From: Comamonas sp. KCTC 72670
GTDB taxonomy: Bacteria; Myxococcota; Myxococcia; Myxococcales; Myxococcaceae
Assembly: GCA_014656495.1 (NCBI GenBank)
Contig: BNCN01000001.1
Span: forward strand, 985,121 to 1,049,120
DNA length: 64,000 bases
Direction: 5' to 3'
Below the pieces are notes generated by a model that was given only the letters and a program-made list of their open reading frames with translations, was not told the DNA's origin and did no database searches. Of the stretch, positions 1 through 9,166 are shown in pieces. Position 1 is the stretch's first letter. Each line of letters starts with the position of its first letter. Made by a program: the position numbers and the translations under genes.

Positions 1-1
1 G

Positions 2-775
2 GAGACGCTGCGCTACGACCGCGTCATCCTCTGCACCGGGTTCAAGTTCGACAACACGCTCTTCGACGAGGCCTGCCGCCCCGCGATGACCGTCTGCCGC
101 CGCTTCCCCATGCAGACAAGCGAGTGGGAGTCGGTGAATGTCCCCGGACTCTTCTTCGCCGGCACCATCATGCAGATGCGGGACCTCAAGAAGTACATGT
201 CCGGCTTCATCCATGGGTTCCGCTACAACATCCGTGCGCTGAGCCGGCTGCTGGAGGCCCGCTATCACGGCAAGCCCTGGCCCATCTCCCGCACCGTCTC
301 GGGCCCGGAGGAAATCACCCAGTGGCTGCTGGACCGCATCAACGGCACCTCCTCCCTCTGGCAGCAGCCCGGGTTCCTCTGTGACGTGCTGGAGCTCACG
401 GGCCCGGAGCGAGGTGTGGGCCGTGAGGAGTTCCCCGTCGACTACACCCGCGAACACCTGGCCCGGCAGGGCGCCGAGCTGCTCGTCCTCACGCTCGAGT
501 TCGGCCAGTCCGCGGGGGCGGACCCCTTCGCCAGCGAGCGCATCCACCGCGCGGACGTGAACCGCGCGAAGGAGAGCGCCTTCCTCCATCCCATCATCCG
601 CCACTTCGTGGACGGCCGCGTCGTCGCCGAGCACCACATCATCGAGGACCTGGCCGCCGAATGGCGTGAACCCGAGCATCTGGAGCCCCTGCGCGAGTTC
701 ATCCAGAAGGTGCTCCAGCGCGCCGTGCCGCCCAGCCTCCCCATCCCCCGCCCCGCGGCCGCCCTGTCGTACTAG
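2..775 (+). CDS. FAD-dependent oxidoreductase / flavin monooxygenase-like, 5' truncated
   Basis: Only the last 257 residues are in the window; the frame is open from base 2, so the true start lies to the left. The visible part has CTGF near residue 11 and GLFFAGT near residue 50, the closing dinucleotide-binding motifs of two-domain flavoproteins of the FMO / FOXRED2-like type. These enzymes use NAD(P)H to reduce FAD and oxygenate or dehydrogenate a small substrate in the cytoplasm. After the flavin core there is an unusual tail of about 150 residues with no motif I recognise. The amidohydrolase gene starts 23 bp downstream on the same strand, so this is probably the upstream part of the biosynthetic operon. 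The family call is fairly firm; the substrate is unknown. Confidence 0.7.
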   Translation, partial: ETLRYDRVILCTGFKFDNTLFDEACRPAMTVCRRFPMQTSEWESVNVPGLFFAGTIMQMRDLKKYMSGFIHGFRYNIRALSRLLEARYHGKPWPISRTVSGPEEITQWLLDRINGTSSLWQQPGFLCDVLELTGPERGVGREEFPVDYTREHLARQGAELLVLTLEFGQSAGADPFASERIHRADVNRAKESAFLHPIIRHFVDGRVVAEHHIIEDLAAEWREPEHLEPLREFIQKVLQRAVPPSLPIPRPAAALSY

Positions 776-798
776 CCGCTGCTCCGACCGAGGCCGCC

Positions 799-1620
799 AT
801 GATTGACTTCCACGTCCACTCCGGTGACTTCTTTCGACTCCGCGACGACATACAAGGACTGCTCACCCGCCGCCCCCTCGAGGAAGGCGAGGACATCACC
901 CGCCTGTTCTCCCACCCCGCGGAGCTGGAGCGCTACCTGCGCCGCCATGGCGTCCAGCGCGCGGTGATGCTCGCCGAGTGTGGCCCGGGCACCAACTTCT
1001 CCATCGACAGCGAGATGATCGCCAGGAAGACGCGGGGCTCGGACTTCTTCATTCCTTTCGGCAGCATCAACCCGAACTTCCATGACGTCCGGAAGGAGTT
1101 CGACAAGAGCCTGGCCCTGGGCATCCAGGGCTTCAAGTTCTACCCGGCGGACCACGCGTTCGACCCCTACACCCAGGACATGTGGGCCGTGTATGGCGAA
1201 TGCGAGCGGCTGTCGCTGCCCGTCATCTTCCATACCGGACACACCGCGCAGCGGGACGCGGAACAGAAGAACATCCAGCCCTCGGACTTCGAGCGCATCG
1301 CGGAGTCCTTTCCCCGGCTGAGCCTCATCCTTGCCCACGCGGGCAAGCCGCTCTGGTACCAGGACGCGCGCGCGCTCGTCCTTCGCTACGAAAACCTCTA
1401 CGTGGACACCGCCCTGGTCCCGCTCACCGAGCTGCCCACGGTGCTCGGGGACCTGCGGGAGATTCGCCACAAGGTCGTGTTCGGCTCGGACTGGCCGGTG
1501 GTGGGCAGCTACAGCAACCTCATGCACCAGTTGGAGCAGGCCCATCTGCCTCCGGACATCGCCGACGACATCCTCCACGGCAACGCGAACCGGATTCTCG
1601 CGCGCGTTGGCAGAGCCTGA
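799..1620 (+). CDS. amidohydrolase-2 family metal-dependent hydrolase or decarboxylase
   Basis: A 273-residue TIM-barrel protein of the amidohydrolase-2 family (PF04909 type). The metal-binding pattern is visible: HVH at residues 5-7, IFHTGH near 143-148, LAHAG near 178-182 and GSDWP near 229-233. Related enzymes hydrolyse amides or lactones or decarboxylate aromatic acids (ACMSD and gamma-resorcylate decarboxylase types) using one divalent metal. It lies 23 bp after the flavoprotein and 42 bp before the radical SAM gene, all on one strand. The role in the pathway is an inference from position: tailoring or decarboxylation of an intermediate. A TatD-type DNase is less likely because the long N-terminal insert and the GSDWP motif fit amidohydrolase-2 better. 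Confidence 0.75.
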   Translation: MIDFHVHSGDFFRLRDDIQGLLTRRPLEEGEDITRLFSHPAELERYLRRHGVQRAVMLAECGPGTNFSIDSEMIARKTRGSDFFIPFGSINPNFHDVRKEFDKSLALGIQGFKFYPADHAFDPYTQDMWAVYGECERLSLPVIFHTGHTAQRDAEQKNIQPSDFERIAESFPRLSLILAHAGKPLWYQDARALVLRYENLYVDTALVPLTELPTVLGDLREIRHKVVFGSDWPVVGSYSNLMHQLEQAHLPPDIADDILHGNANRILARVGRA

Positions 1621-1662
1621 GCCGCGCTCCCCGCAGCCCCACTCCCTTCAGGGTCTCCTGCC

Positions 1663-3006
1663 ATGTACAGCGACCTGCACCCCGTCACGTACTACTTCTA
1701 TCCGTTGCTCCAGGGCGACTATGCCCCCGGCTCCCACCAGGGCTTGCTCGACGCCATCCTGGACACGGAGGTGCCCAAGCCCGCGGAAAGCCTGCTCTAC
1801 ATCCACATCCCGTACTGCCATGATTTGTGTCAGTTCTGTCCGTTCCACATCAAGATCGCGAACGGCGAGGATGTCTACGCGCGCTATACGGACAGCCTCT
1901 GCAAGGAGATGGAACTGCTGGCGCGCCGTCCGGCCATCGCCCAGCGCACGTTCTCGGCTGTGTACTTCGGCGGTGGCTCTCCCTCCATCCTGCCCGTCCC
2001 CCAAGTGCGCAAGCTCCTGGAGAGCATCCACCGCTGCTTCAAGCTCGCCCCGGACGCGGAGCTGAGCTTCGAGGGGGAGCCCCGCACGCTGAGCAACCCC
2101 GAACTGCTGGAGCTCCTCAAGGCGTGGAAGGTCAGCCGTCTGAGCTTCGGCCTGCAGACCTACGACGAGGTCCAACGGCAGCGCTTCCGCATCGTCGCCA
2201 CGTTGAAGGACGTCGAGCGGGTCACCGAGAACGCCCGCCGGCTCGGCTTCCACGACATCAACGTCGACATGATGTACGACCTGCCGGGGCAGAACATCAC
2301 CCGGCTGAACGACGACCTCGCGGCCCTGCGCGCCGCCGACTTCGACAGCGTCGATTACTACAACCTGCACTACTACGCGTTCCCGAAGAAGTTCCGGGCG
2401 GCCATGGACACGGGAGAGATTCCTCCCAAGCCGGGCGTCGACATGCACATGGCCATGAACGAGCACATCCGCTGGCGCATGCGGGAGCTCGGCTACAACG
2501 CCGTCGCCGACCAGGTCTTCTCCAAGCACGGCAAGGTCTGCGAATACTTCCGACTGCTCTGGGGCGGCGGAGACGGCGACCATGCCGCGGAGACGGTGGC
2601 CGTGGGCTCGTCCGCGCGCGGATACCTCCAGGGTGTCTCGTACATGAACACCGGCGAGGTGAACACCTATACCAACCTGGTGGGCCAAGGGGTGCTGCCC
2701 GTCGCCAAGCTGTCCGGGGCGCTGGCGCGGCCGGAGAACCGTGGCGCCGTGTTCATGCCCAAATTCTTCCGCATCGCCAAACGGCACCAGGCCGCCATCG
2801 ACAGCATCCCCGCGGACGTATGGCAGGCCTGGCAGGAGTGGGGCCTCATCTACGAGACCCCCGACACCTGGGAACTGAGCGAGACAGGCAAGCAGTGGAC
2901 GACCAACATGATGCTGGATGCCTTTGACGCCACGCAGCGCCAGGCGGCGGGCGTCTCCCTCAACGCACTCGAAAAAAAGCCTGGCGTGCGCACCGGCACC
3001 TTCTGA
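1663..3006 (+). CDS. HemN/HemW-like radical SAM enzyme
   Basis: A 447-residue radical SAM protein. The iron-sulfur cluster motif CX3CX2C is at Cys52, Cys56 and Cys59 within YIHIPYC..CQFC, and GGGSP near residues 104-108 is the SAM-contact motif. The layout (a short leader of about 45 residues, then the HemW-type core and a C-terminal extension) matches coproporphyrinogen-oxidase-like proteins. Besides haem enzymes, this superfamily includes class C radical SAM methyltransferases and cyclopropane-forming enzymes of natural-product pathways such as yatakemycin and CC-1065. Since the gene is embedded in a cluster and only 9 bp ahead of a DNA glycosylase, I infer a biosynthetic role rather than haem synthesis. 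Actual methyl transfer or cyclopropanation is not shown by the sequence. Confidence 0.82.
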   Translation: MYSDLHPVTYYFYPLLQGDYAPGSHQGLLDAILDTEVPKPAESLLYIHIPYCHDLCQFCPFHIKIANGEDVYARYTDSLCKEMELLARRPAIAQRTFSAVYFGGGSPSILPVPQVRKLLESIHRCFKLAPDAELSFEGEPRTLSNPELLELLKAWKVSRLSFGLQTYDEVQRQRFRIVATLKDVERVTENARRLGFHDINVDMMYDLPGQNITRLNDDLAALRAADFDSVDYYNLHYYAFPKKFRAAMDTGEIPPKPGVDMHMAMNEHIRWRMRELGYNAVADQVFSKHGKVCEYFRLLWGGGDGDHAAETVAVGSSARGYLQGVSYMNTGEVNTYTNLVGQGVLPVAKLSGALARPENRGAVFMPKFFRIAKRHQAAIDSIPADVWQAWQEWGLIYETPDTWELSETGKQWTTNMMLDAFDATQRQAAGVSLNALEKKPGVRTGTF

Positions 3007-3015
3007 CCCGACACC

Positions 3016-4131
3016 ATGAGCACCGGAACCCAATTCAAGGACATCTTCAATCGCGAGGCCATCCTCGACCTCTCGCGGCGCGCCGTCGCCGCCGCCCCCG
3101 GCGTGGACAGCCGGCGCTTCGTGCGTGAGGCCACCCACGGCCTGGAGTCGCTCGAAATGAAGGACCGCGTCCGGCTCCTGGCCCGGACGCTGCGCGCCCA
3201 CCTCGCGCCGGACTACCCCCGGGCACTTGAACAGCTCGAGGTGCTCGCGGGCTCGGAGCAGGGGCCGCTCACGCCGCTGCGAGGCTTCCGCATCTGGCCC
3301 CTGTGCCACTTCGTTGAGGACTACGGGCTCGACCACCTCGACGCGTCCATGCGGATGATGCGCCTGCTGACGACCCGGTTCACGTCCGAGTTCGCCATCC
3401 GGCCCTTCCTGCTGCGCTACCCGGAGCAGACGCTGGCCTACCTGCATGACTGGACGAAGGACCCCGACGAGACGGTGCGCCGGCTCGTCTCCGAGGGCAC
3501 CCGCCCACGTCTGCCCTGGGCCCAGCGGCTGCCCGCGTTCCAGAAGGACCCCACACCGGTGCTCGCCCTGCTGGAGAAGCTCAAGGCGGACCCGGCGCTG
3601 TTCGTCCGCCGCTCGGTCGCCAACAACCTGAACGACATCGCGAAGGACCATCCGGAGCGCGTCGTCGACGTCGTGCGCCGCTGGTCCCGGGAGTCACCCG
3701 CCCCCGAGACGCAGTGGCTCATCCGCCATGCCAGCCGGACGCTCGTCAAGCAGGGCAACCCCGGCGTGCTCGAGGTGCTCGGCTTCACCCGAAAGCCCCG
3801 GCTGGAGCTCCAGGCCTTCAAGCTGGCCTCCAAGGCCGTCCAGCTCGGTGGAGCGCTGCAGCTGCATGTCGAGCTGCGCTCCAAGGCGCGCAGCGACCAG
3901 AAGCTGGTCATCGACTACCGCATCCACCACCGCAAGGCCTCCGGCGAGCTGTCTCCCAAGGTGTTCAAGTGGACGACGCGCCAGCTCGCCGCGGGCGAGC
4001 GGCTGGCGCTCCAGCGCGTCCACAAAATCCAGCCCATCACCACGCGCCGCTACTACCCGGGCCAGCACCGGGTCGAGCTGCTCGTCAATGGACAAGCGCT
4101 GGGCAGCCACGAGTTCACGTTGAGCGTTTGA
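3016..4131 (+). CDS. AlkC-like DNA alkylation repair glycosylase (HEAT repeats plus Ig-like domain)
   Basis: A 371-residue protein of the AlkC/AlkD superfamily of non-base-flipping DNA glycosylases. Residues about 1-260 form helical HEAT-like repeats with family landmarks such as WPLCHFVEDYGLDH, SEFAIRPFLLRYP, EGTRPRLPW and RRSVANNLNDIAKDHP. The last about 105 residues are beta-rich with no HEAT pattern, matching the C-terminal Ig-like domain that separates AlkC from AlkD. AlkC excises cationic N-alkylated bases such as 3-methylcytosine and 3-methyladenine. The start is only 9 bp after the radical SAM stop, so the two are almost certainly co-transcribed. In a biosynthetic operon this points to self-resistance against a DNA-alkylating product, as YtkR2 does in yatakemycin producers; that role is inferred. 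Confidence 0.82.
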   Translation: MSTGTQFKDIFNREAILDLSRRAVAAAPGVDSRRFVREATHGLESLEMKDRVRLLARTLRAHLAPDYPRALEQLEVLAGSEQGPLTPLRGFRIWPLCHFVEDYGLDHLDASMRMMRLLTTRFTSEFAIRPFLLRYPEQTLAYLHDWTKDPDETVRRLVSEGTRPRLPWAQRLPAFQKDPTPVLALLEKLKADPALFVRRSVANNLNDIAKDHPERVVDVVRRWSRESPAPETQWLIRHASRTLVKQGNPGVLEVLGFTRKPRLELQAFKLASKAVQLGGALQLHVELRSKARSDQKLVIDYRIHHRKASGELSPKVFKWTTRQLAAGERLALQRVHKIQPITTRRYYPGQHRVELLVNGQALGSHEFTLSV

Positions 4132-4183
4132 GCCCCCTCTCGCAGCAGCAGTCTCACCCCCGCAGCAGGAGACCCAACACACC

Positions 4184-4666
4184 ATGTATCTGACTTTGTC
4201 TGACCAGGCCCAGGCTGGGAGCATTCCCCCCGAGCGGCTCCACGCGAAGGTCCTGGCCTCCGTCATGGGCAACCTCGCCGTGGACTTCGTCACGGTGTCC
4301 AAGGACGCCCCCGGCGCCGCATCCGTTCCCGTCAACGCCGTGGTCAACAACCTGACGCACGACCCCGGCTCGGCCGTGATGTTCATCGCCTTCCAGCTCG
4401 ACGCGGGCAAGGGTGAGCCGGAGGTGCGCCGCTACGTGGACGCCCGCGCGCCAGCGCTGGCCAAGCACGGCGGCAAGGTGCTGCTCAGCGGGCTCACGCC
4501 GCGCACCGACGGCTGGCTGTTCGACGGCTTCGAGCTGGTCCAATTCCCTGCGCCGGACACCATTCGCACCCTGATGGGCGACCCGGATTACCGGACGCCC
4601 GACATCCAGGCGCTCTCGAAAATCTTCTCCGGCAGCTTCGCCATGCTGCAGGTCGCGGTGAGCTGA
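4184..4666 (+). CDS. DUF1330-like small protein
   Basis: A 160-residue soluble protein with no signal peptide. Residues about 65-160 resemble DUF1330, a dimeric alpha-beta barrel: a strand with FIAFQLDAG, then VRRYVDARAPALAKHGGKVLLSG, then LVQFPAPDTIRTLMGDPDY. The first 60 residues match nothing I know. DUF1330 proteins are mostly uncharacterised, though the fold is shared by small monooxygenases, cyclases and dismutases. The gene lies 52 bp after the glycosylase and 74 bp before the first P450. A cyclase, isomerase or binding role in the pathway is possible, but no catalytic residue can be named. Confidence 0.55.
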   Translation: MYLTLSDQAQAGSIPPERLHAKVLASVMGNLAVDFVTVSKDAPGAASVPVNAVVNNLTHDPGSAVMFIAFQLDAGKGEPEVRRYVDARAPALAKHGGKVLLSGLTPRTDGWLFDGFELVQFPAPDTIRTLMGDPDYRTPDIQALSKIFSGSFAMLQVAVS

Positions 4667-4740
4667 ACCCGCCGTCGCAGCAAGGGGCTGGTGGCAGCGC
4701 CGCCAGCCCCCCCTCCTCCCTGATGCCACGAGGCGCCGCC

Positions 4741-6144
4741 ATGTCCCGCACCGCACCCGGCCCCGAGGGCCATCTCCTGCTGGGAAATGCCCGTGAGTTC
4801 CGAGACCACCCCCTGGACCTCATGATGAGGTGCCGGCGGCAATACGGAGACGTCGTCCGGTTGCGGATGGGTCCGGTCGCCCTGCATCTGGTGTTCAACC
4901 CGGAGCACGTCGGCCGGGTGCTGGAGGGCGCAACCTTCGGCCGCAGCGACGTCGCGTCGATGTTCGAGCCGCTCCTGGGTGGCAGCATGATCATCGCCGA
5001 CGGCGAGCCCTGGCGCAGCCAGCGGCAGGCCTTGGCCCCGACCTTCGCCCGGGAGCGCTTGAAGCAGTTGGCCGGACGCTTTCGCGAGGCCGCGGTGGAC
5101 CTGGTCCACCGCTGGGAGGAGGCGCTGCGGCGGGGACTAGAGCTCGACGCGCAGCAGGAAATCACCCGCTACGCCCTGGAGACCATGGCCATCTACCTGG
5201 TGGGGCGCAGGTTCGATGCCCAGGAGTCCGCGGACATCTCACGCGCCTGGTACACCTGCCTGCGGAGCATGGCCGACCGGCTCTCCGCCATGGTCCCCCT
5301 GCCGGCCTGGCTGCCCACGCCCAGCATGCGGCGCCTGCTGGCCGCGGAGCAGGACATCTCCCGCATCATCCTCCACCACGTCCAGGAGCGCCGCCAGGAG
5401 CTGAAGCCCGAGGACCGCGGCGACTTCTTGTCCGTCCTGGTCCACACGCCCACGCCCGAGGGACGCAAGCTCACGGACGCGGAAATCCTGGCGGAAGCCA
5501 AGGGACTCTTCCTGGCGGGCTTCGACACCGTCGCCTCCGCCATGAGCTGGACGCTGCACGCCTGCGCCGCCCACCCCGGGGTTCAGCACCGGCTGCGCGA
5601 GGAGGTTCGCGCCGTGGCCCGGGACGCATCCCCGCTGGGCGGCGCCGTCGCGGACATGCCGTACTTCCGCCGGGTCTTCAACGAAGCCGTGCGGCTCAAC
5701 CCGCCCCTGTGGATTGTGGACAGGAAGGCCCAGGAGGACGTGGAGCTGGGCGGGTTCCACATCCCCAAGGGCTCCAACATCATCACCTGCCCCTATGTCA
5801 CCCACCGGGACCCGGCCTACTGGGAGGACCCGCTGGTGTTCGACCCGGACCGCTTCCTGCCGGCCCGTTCGGAGGGCCGCCCGCGCTACGCGCACTTCCC
5901 CTTCGGCGGCGGGCGCATGAAGTGCATTGGCGTCGGCATGGCCATGATGGAGGCGCAGATTCTCTTCACCGAGCTGCTGTCGCGCTTCCGCGTCGAGCTG
6001 TCACCCTGGCGGCCGGTGGAGCTGGAACCCACGCTGGTGCTCAGGGCCCGCGCCGGACTCCACCTCAAGCTGTCGCTCGCTGGCGCCGAAGGCCCGCCCA
6101 TCACCACTTCGTCAACGGTCCCGCCCCTGGGCGCCATCGCCTGA
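4741..6144 (+). CDS. cytochrome P450 (long bacterial type)
   Basis: About 467 residues. The haem motif FGGGRMKCIG places the axial thiolate at Cys395, the I-helix oxygen-activation motif AGFDT is near residue 260, and the K-helix ExxR is EAVR at 315-318. Length and motifs resemble the class II-like bacterial P450s (CYP102/CYP110 style) rather than the 400-residue actinobacterial type. I chose the ATG at 4741 because GAGG lies seven bases upstream; an in-frame ATG at 4723 has no such site and adds only six residues. No redox partner gene is visible in the window. Expected chemistry is hydroxylation, epoxidation or oxidative coupling of a pathway intermediate. Confidence 0.92.
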   Translation: MSRTAPGPEGHLLLGNAREFRDHPLDLMMRCRRQYGDVVRLRMGPVALHLVFNPEHVGRVLEGATFGRSDVASMFEPLLGGSMIIADGEPWRSQRQALAPTFARERLKQLAGRFREAAVDLVHRWEEALRRGLELDAQQEITRYALETMAIYLVGRRFDAQESADISRAWYTCLRSMADRLSAMVPLPAWLPTPSMRRLLAAEQDISRIILHHVQERRQELKPEDRGDFLSVLVHTPTPEGRKLTDAEILAEAKGLFLAGFDTVASAMSWTLHACAAHPGVQHRLREEVRAVARDASPLGGAVADMPYFRRVFNEAVRLNPPLWIVDRKAQEDVELGGFHIPKGSNIITCPYVTHRDPAYWEDPLVFDPDRFLPARSEGRPRYAHFPFGGGRMKCIGVGMAMMEAQILFTELLSRFRVELSPWRPVELEPTLVLRARAGLHLKLSLAGAEGPPITTSSTVPPLGAIA

Positions 6145-6189
6145 CGTTCGCCCCGCCTCAACGGCTGTTCCCACCCGGAGGGAGTTACC

Positions 6190-7854
6190 GTGCTCAACCT
6201 GCTCCTCGTCGACAACATCGACCTGCCCCTGCAGACCGCCTACAAGTTTCCCCACGCCAGCCCGCCCATCGGCCTCCAATATCTGGCCGCGTACATCAAG
6301 CAGCACCTGCCCGAAGTGGCCTCCGTGAAGGTGATGTCGCTCCCGCTCGCGCTGCTGGAGCAGAAGGGGCATCCGCTGGAGGTCGTCCTCGAGGAGCTCC
6401 GCGGCCAGCGCTACGACATGCTCGGCATCCGGTCGCTCACCAGCGGCCGTGACTTCATGGAGATTCTGTCGAGCAGCGTGAAGAAGGAGTTCCCCGAGCT
6501 GCCCATCATCGCCGGGGGACCCTACGCCTCGGACTCCGCGGCGCTCATCCTCAAGGACCACCTGGGCGTGGACTACACCGCGAGCCAGGAGGGCGAGGAG
6601 GTGTTGAAGCAGTTCATCGAGGCGCGCCTCTTGGGCCGCGGCGAAGTCGAGAAGGTCCGAGGCCTGGGATTCCGCCGCGAGGGGAAGGTCATCATCAATG
6701 CGCCCATGCCGTGGATTGACGACGTGGACACCATCCCCTTCCCCGACTACCAGCACATCCACCTCGACCGGTTCGCCCTGGTCGAGAACCCGATGCGCAT
6801 TCCCAACCAGGAGACGTGGACGTCGCTGTTCACCCAGCGCGGCTGCCCCTACCGCTGCACCTATTGTCACGAGGGCTTCGGCAAGCTGAGCCGAGAGCGC
6901 AGCGTGCAGAACGTGCTGGACGAAATCTTCTGGCTGCATGGGGAGAAGGGCGTCACCCACTTCGCCATCCTCGATGACATCTTCAACATCCGGAAGGACC
7001 GCGCGAAGGAAATCATGCGCGGCGTCGCCCGCTCCGGCATCAAGGTCCGCTTCTCGTTTCCCAACGGGCTGCGCGGCGACATCATGGACAAGGAGCTCGT
7101 GGACCTGATGGTCGAGGCGGGGACGGTCTGCATCCACTACGCCGTGGAGACGGCGACGCCCCGGCTGCAGAAGTGGATCAAGAAGAACATGAAGATGGAG
7201 AAGCTCGACCCCATCATCGATTACACCGCGCAGTACGACATCCTGCTGCGCGGCTTCTATATGGTGGGCTTCCCGGACGAGACGGAGGAGGAGCTCAAGG
7301 CCACCATCGACCACGCCATCCGCAGTCGCTTCACGGAGACGTACTTCTCCATCCTGTGCATGTGGCCCGGGACGAAAATCTACGAGGCCGCGGTGCAGGA
7401 CGGCTTCATCCCCGAGGGCGCCTGGACGAGCGCCACCTCGCATGACGTGAAGGACAACGGCTTCCGCTATCCCGCGGAGCTGATGGTGTCCGAGCGGCTG
7501 CGTGGCTATGGCCACACCCACTTCTCCAAGGAGCGAATGAGCCGAAACTTCCGCATCTGCGGCGCGCTGGGCATCGACCGGGCGCACATCATCGAAAAGG
7601 AAGTGAAGTACGCCCAGTTGCTGCGCGACGGGTGGAAGGGCTCGGGGCCTATTCCGTATGCCCCCGAGCCGTTCATCGTCGACACCCTGCTCGACGTGGG
7701 GGACGGCAAGCTGGCCGCGGACGCGGCGCACGGCCTCATCGAGCGCTACCTGACCGATGGCACCACCGTGAAGCCTGGCATCCAGGCCCCCGGCGTCACC
7801 CCCGGATACGTGAGCGGCGGGGGCCAGGCACGGGGGGTGCCCGCGGCGCACTAG
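6190..7854 (+). CDS. B12-binding-domain radical SAM protein
   Basis: A 554-residue protein starting at GTG with a strong GGAGGGAG ribosome site at 6177-6184. The first about 170 residues form a Rossmann-like domain (LLLVDNIDLPL, GLQYLAAYI, IAGGPYAS) of the cobalamin-binding kind but without a DxHxxG motif, which is common in this class. The radical SAM core follows with CX3CX2C at Cys219, Cys223 and Cys226 (RGCPYRCTYC). Class B enzymes of this type methylate unactivated carbon or phosphorus or rearrange rings. It sits 45 bp after the P450 and 46 bp before the ATP-grasp gene. Together with the HemN-like protein it gives the cluster two radical SAM enzymes. Substrate unknown. Confidence 0.85.
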   Translation: MLNLLLVDNIDLPLQTAYKFPHASPPIGLQYLAAYIKQHLPEVASVKVMSLPLALLEQKGHPLEVVLEELRGQRYDMLGIRSLTSGRDFMEILSSSVKKEFPELPIIAGGPYASDSAALILKDHLGVDYTASQEGEEVLKQFIEARLLGRGEVEKVRGLGFRREGKVIINAPMPWIDDVDTIPFPDYQHIHLDRFALVENPMRIPNQETWTSLFTQRGCPYRCTYCHEGFGKLSRERSVQNVLDEIFWLHGEKGVTHFAILDDIFNIRKDRAKEIMRGVARSGIKVRFSFPNGLRGDIMDKELVDLMVEAGTVCIHYAVETATPRLQKWIKKNMKMEKLDPIIDYTAQYDILLRGFYMVGFPDETEEELKATIDHAIRSRFTETYFSILCMWPGTKIYEAAVQDGFIPEGAWTSATSHDVKDNGFRYPAELMVSERLRGYGHTHFSKERMSRNFRICGALGIDRAHIIEKEVKYAQLLRDGWKGSGPIPYAPEPFIVDTLLDVGDGKLAADAAHGLIERYLTDGTTVKPGIQAPGVTPGYVSGGGQARGVPAAH

Positions 7855-7900
7855 GCCCCCGTCTGGTTTCCCTGTTCCACCGTCGCGAAGGAGCGCAGCC

Positions 7901-9166
7901 ATGCTTCGAGGCCGTGCCTGTGTCCTGCACCCGTACCCCAACCGCTACCTCATCGACAGCCTGAACCAGGCCCGGCTCGACGTCGTGCTCGTCAGCCCCC
8001 GGGACGCCGTGCCCCCGGGGGCACGCGTGGCGACCATCATCGACGTGCCCCTGCATGACGAGCCCGCCGTCCTGGCCGCGGTCACGGCGAGCCACCGCGA
8101 GCAGCCGCTCGAGCTCGTCCTCCCGCTGTACGAGGGGTGCACCCACTTGAGCGCGACCATCGCCGAGAAGCTGGGACTGCCAGGCAATGCCCGCGACGCC
8201 GCGGAGGCCAGCCGCAACAAGTACTTCGCCTATCAGCGCTGGTCCCAGGCGGGCGTCAGCGCGCCGCGCACCCTCCCCCTGCTGGAGCTGGAGGGGGCCG
8301 CGGAGGTCATCGAACGGGAGCTCGGCTTTCCCGCCATCGTCAAGCTCGCTGACTCCATGAACAGCCAGGGCGTGGGGCTGGTGCGAAACCCGCGGGAGTA
8401 CGACGCCTATCGAGACATCCTGCGAGACATGTTGTCCCGTCCGGTGGACATCGACATCCAAAGCGACCGCAACCGCCTGGCGTACGGCCGCGGCGAGGTG
8501 AAGGTGATTGCCCAGGAGTTCTGCAAGGGCACGGAGGTCAACGTCGACATCCTCATGGGGGGCGGCGAGTACACCGTCGTCGGCATCTTCGAGAAGGCCC
8601 CGGCCATGGGGCCCTGGTTCGCGGAAACGATGTCCGTCTCCCCCACCTCGTTGGGACCGGAGAAGGAGGAGGCCCTGGGCCAGTTGGCCATCGACGCCGT
8701 CAAGGCGCTGGGGGCGACGGTGGGCGCGGCCCACGTGGAGATTCGCTACGGAGAGGAAGGCCCCAAGGTGCTCGAGGCCGGCCTGCGGCCCGGAGGCGGC
8801 TACACCATGCAGGCCATCGAACACCTCACGGGCCACAACATGCCCATCGAGGTGGCGCGCATGATGAGCGGGGCCAAGGCCCCCCGCATCGTTCCCCAGC
8901 GGAAAGCCGCGCTCTACGGAGGCGTCGTCTATCCCTACAGCGGGACCTTGAAGAGCGTCACCGGCCTGGAGGTGTTCCAGGACATCCCGGGCCTGATGAC
9001 GCATGTCGTGCTGCACAAGCCCGGAGACAAGGTCTACGCGCTGCCAGAGTCCGCGCAGCCGCACCTCACCTACTACCTCATCGGGGGCGAGACGCGGGAC
9101 GAGGTGCTGGCGCTGCACCGCCGCATCCAGGAGTCCATCCGCCTGGAAATCGAGCCCCTGCCTTGA
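7901..9166 (+). CDS. ATP-grasp ligase
   Basis: A 421-residue ATP-grasp protein of the carboxylate-amine ligase kind. An N-terminal pre-ATP-grasp domain is followed by the ATP-binding region: FPAIVKLADSMNSQGVG near residues 145-160, KVIAQEFCKGTEVNVD near 200 and VLEAGLRPGGGY near 290 in place of the usual ExNxR loop. Such enzymes activate a carboxylate as acyl phosphate and join it to an amine or thiol in the cytoplasm. AAGGAG precedes the ATG by a normal distance. The gene ends in TTGA, so the next gene may start on TTG inside the stop overlap. With no NRPS in view, this enzyme is the best candidate for amide-bond formation in the pathway. Confidence 0.85.
   Translation: MLRGRACVLHPYPNRYLIDSLNQARLDVVLVSPRDAVPPGARVATIIDVPLHDEPAVLAAVTASHREQPLELVLPLYEGCTHLSATIAEKLGLPGNARDAAEASRNKYFAYQRWSQAGVSAPRTLPLLELEGAAEVIERELGFPAIVKLADSMNSQGVGLVRNPREYDAYRDILRDMLSRPVDIDIQSDRNRLAYGRGEVKVIAQEFCKGTEVNVDILMGGGEYTVVGIFEKAPAMGPWFAETMSVSPTSLGPEKEEALGQLAIDAVKALGATVGAAHVEIRYGEEGPKVLEAGLRPGGGYTMQAIEHLTGHNMPIEVARMMSGAKAPRIVPQRKAALYGGVVYPYSGTLKSVTGLEVFQDIPGLMTHVVLHKPGDKVYALPESAQPHLTYYLIGGETRDEVLALHRRIQESIRLEIEPLP

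Noticed and set aside
1648..3651. 667-codon open frame on the minus strand
   Set aside because: It covers the radical SAM and glycosylase genes in antisense; long antisense frames are expected at this GC content and the translation is low-complexity.
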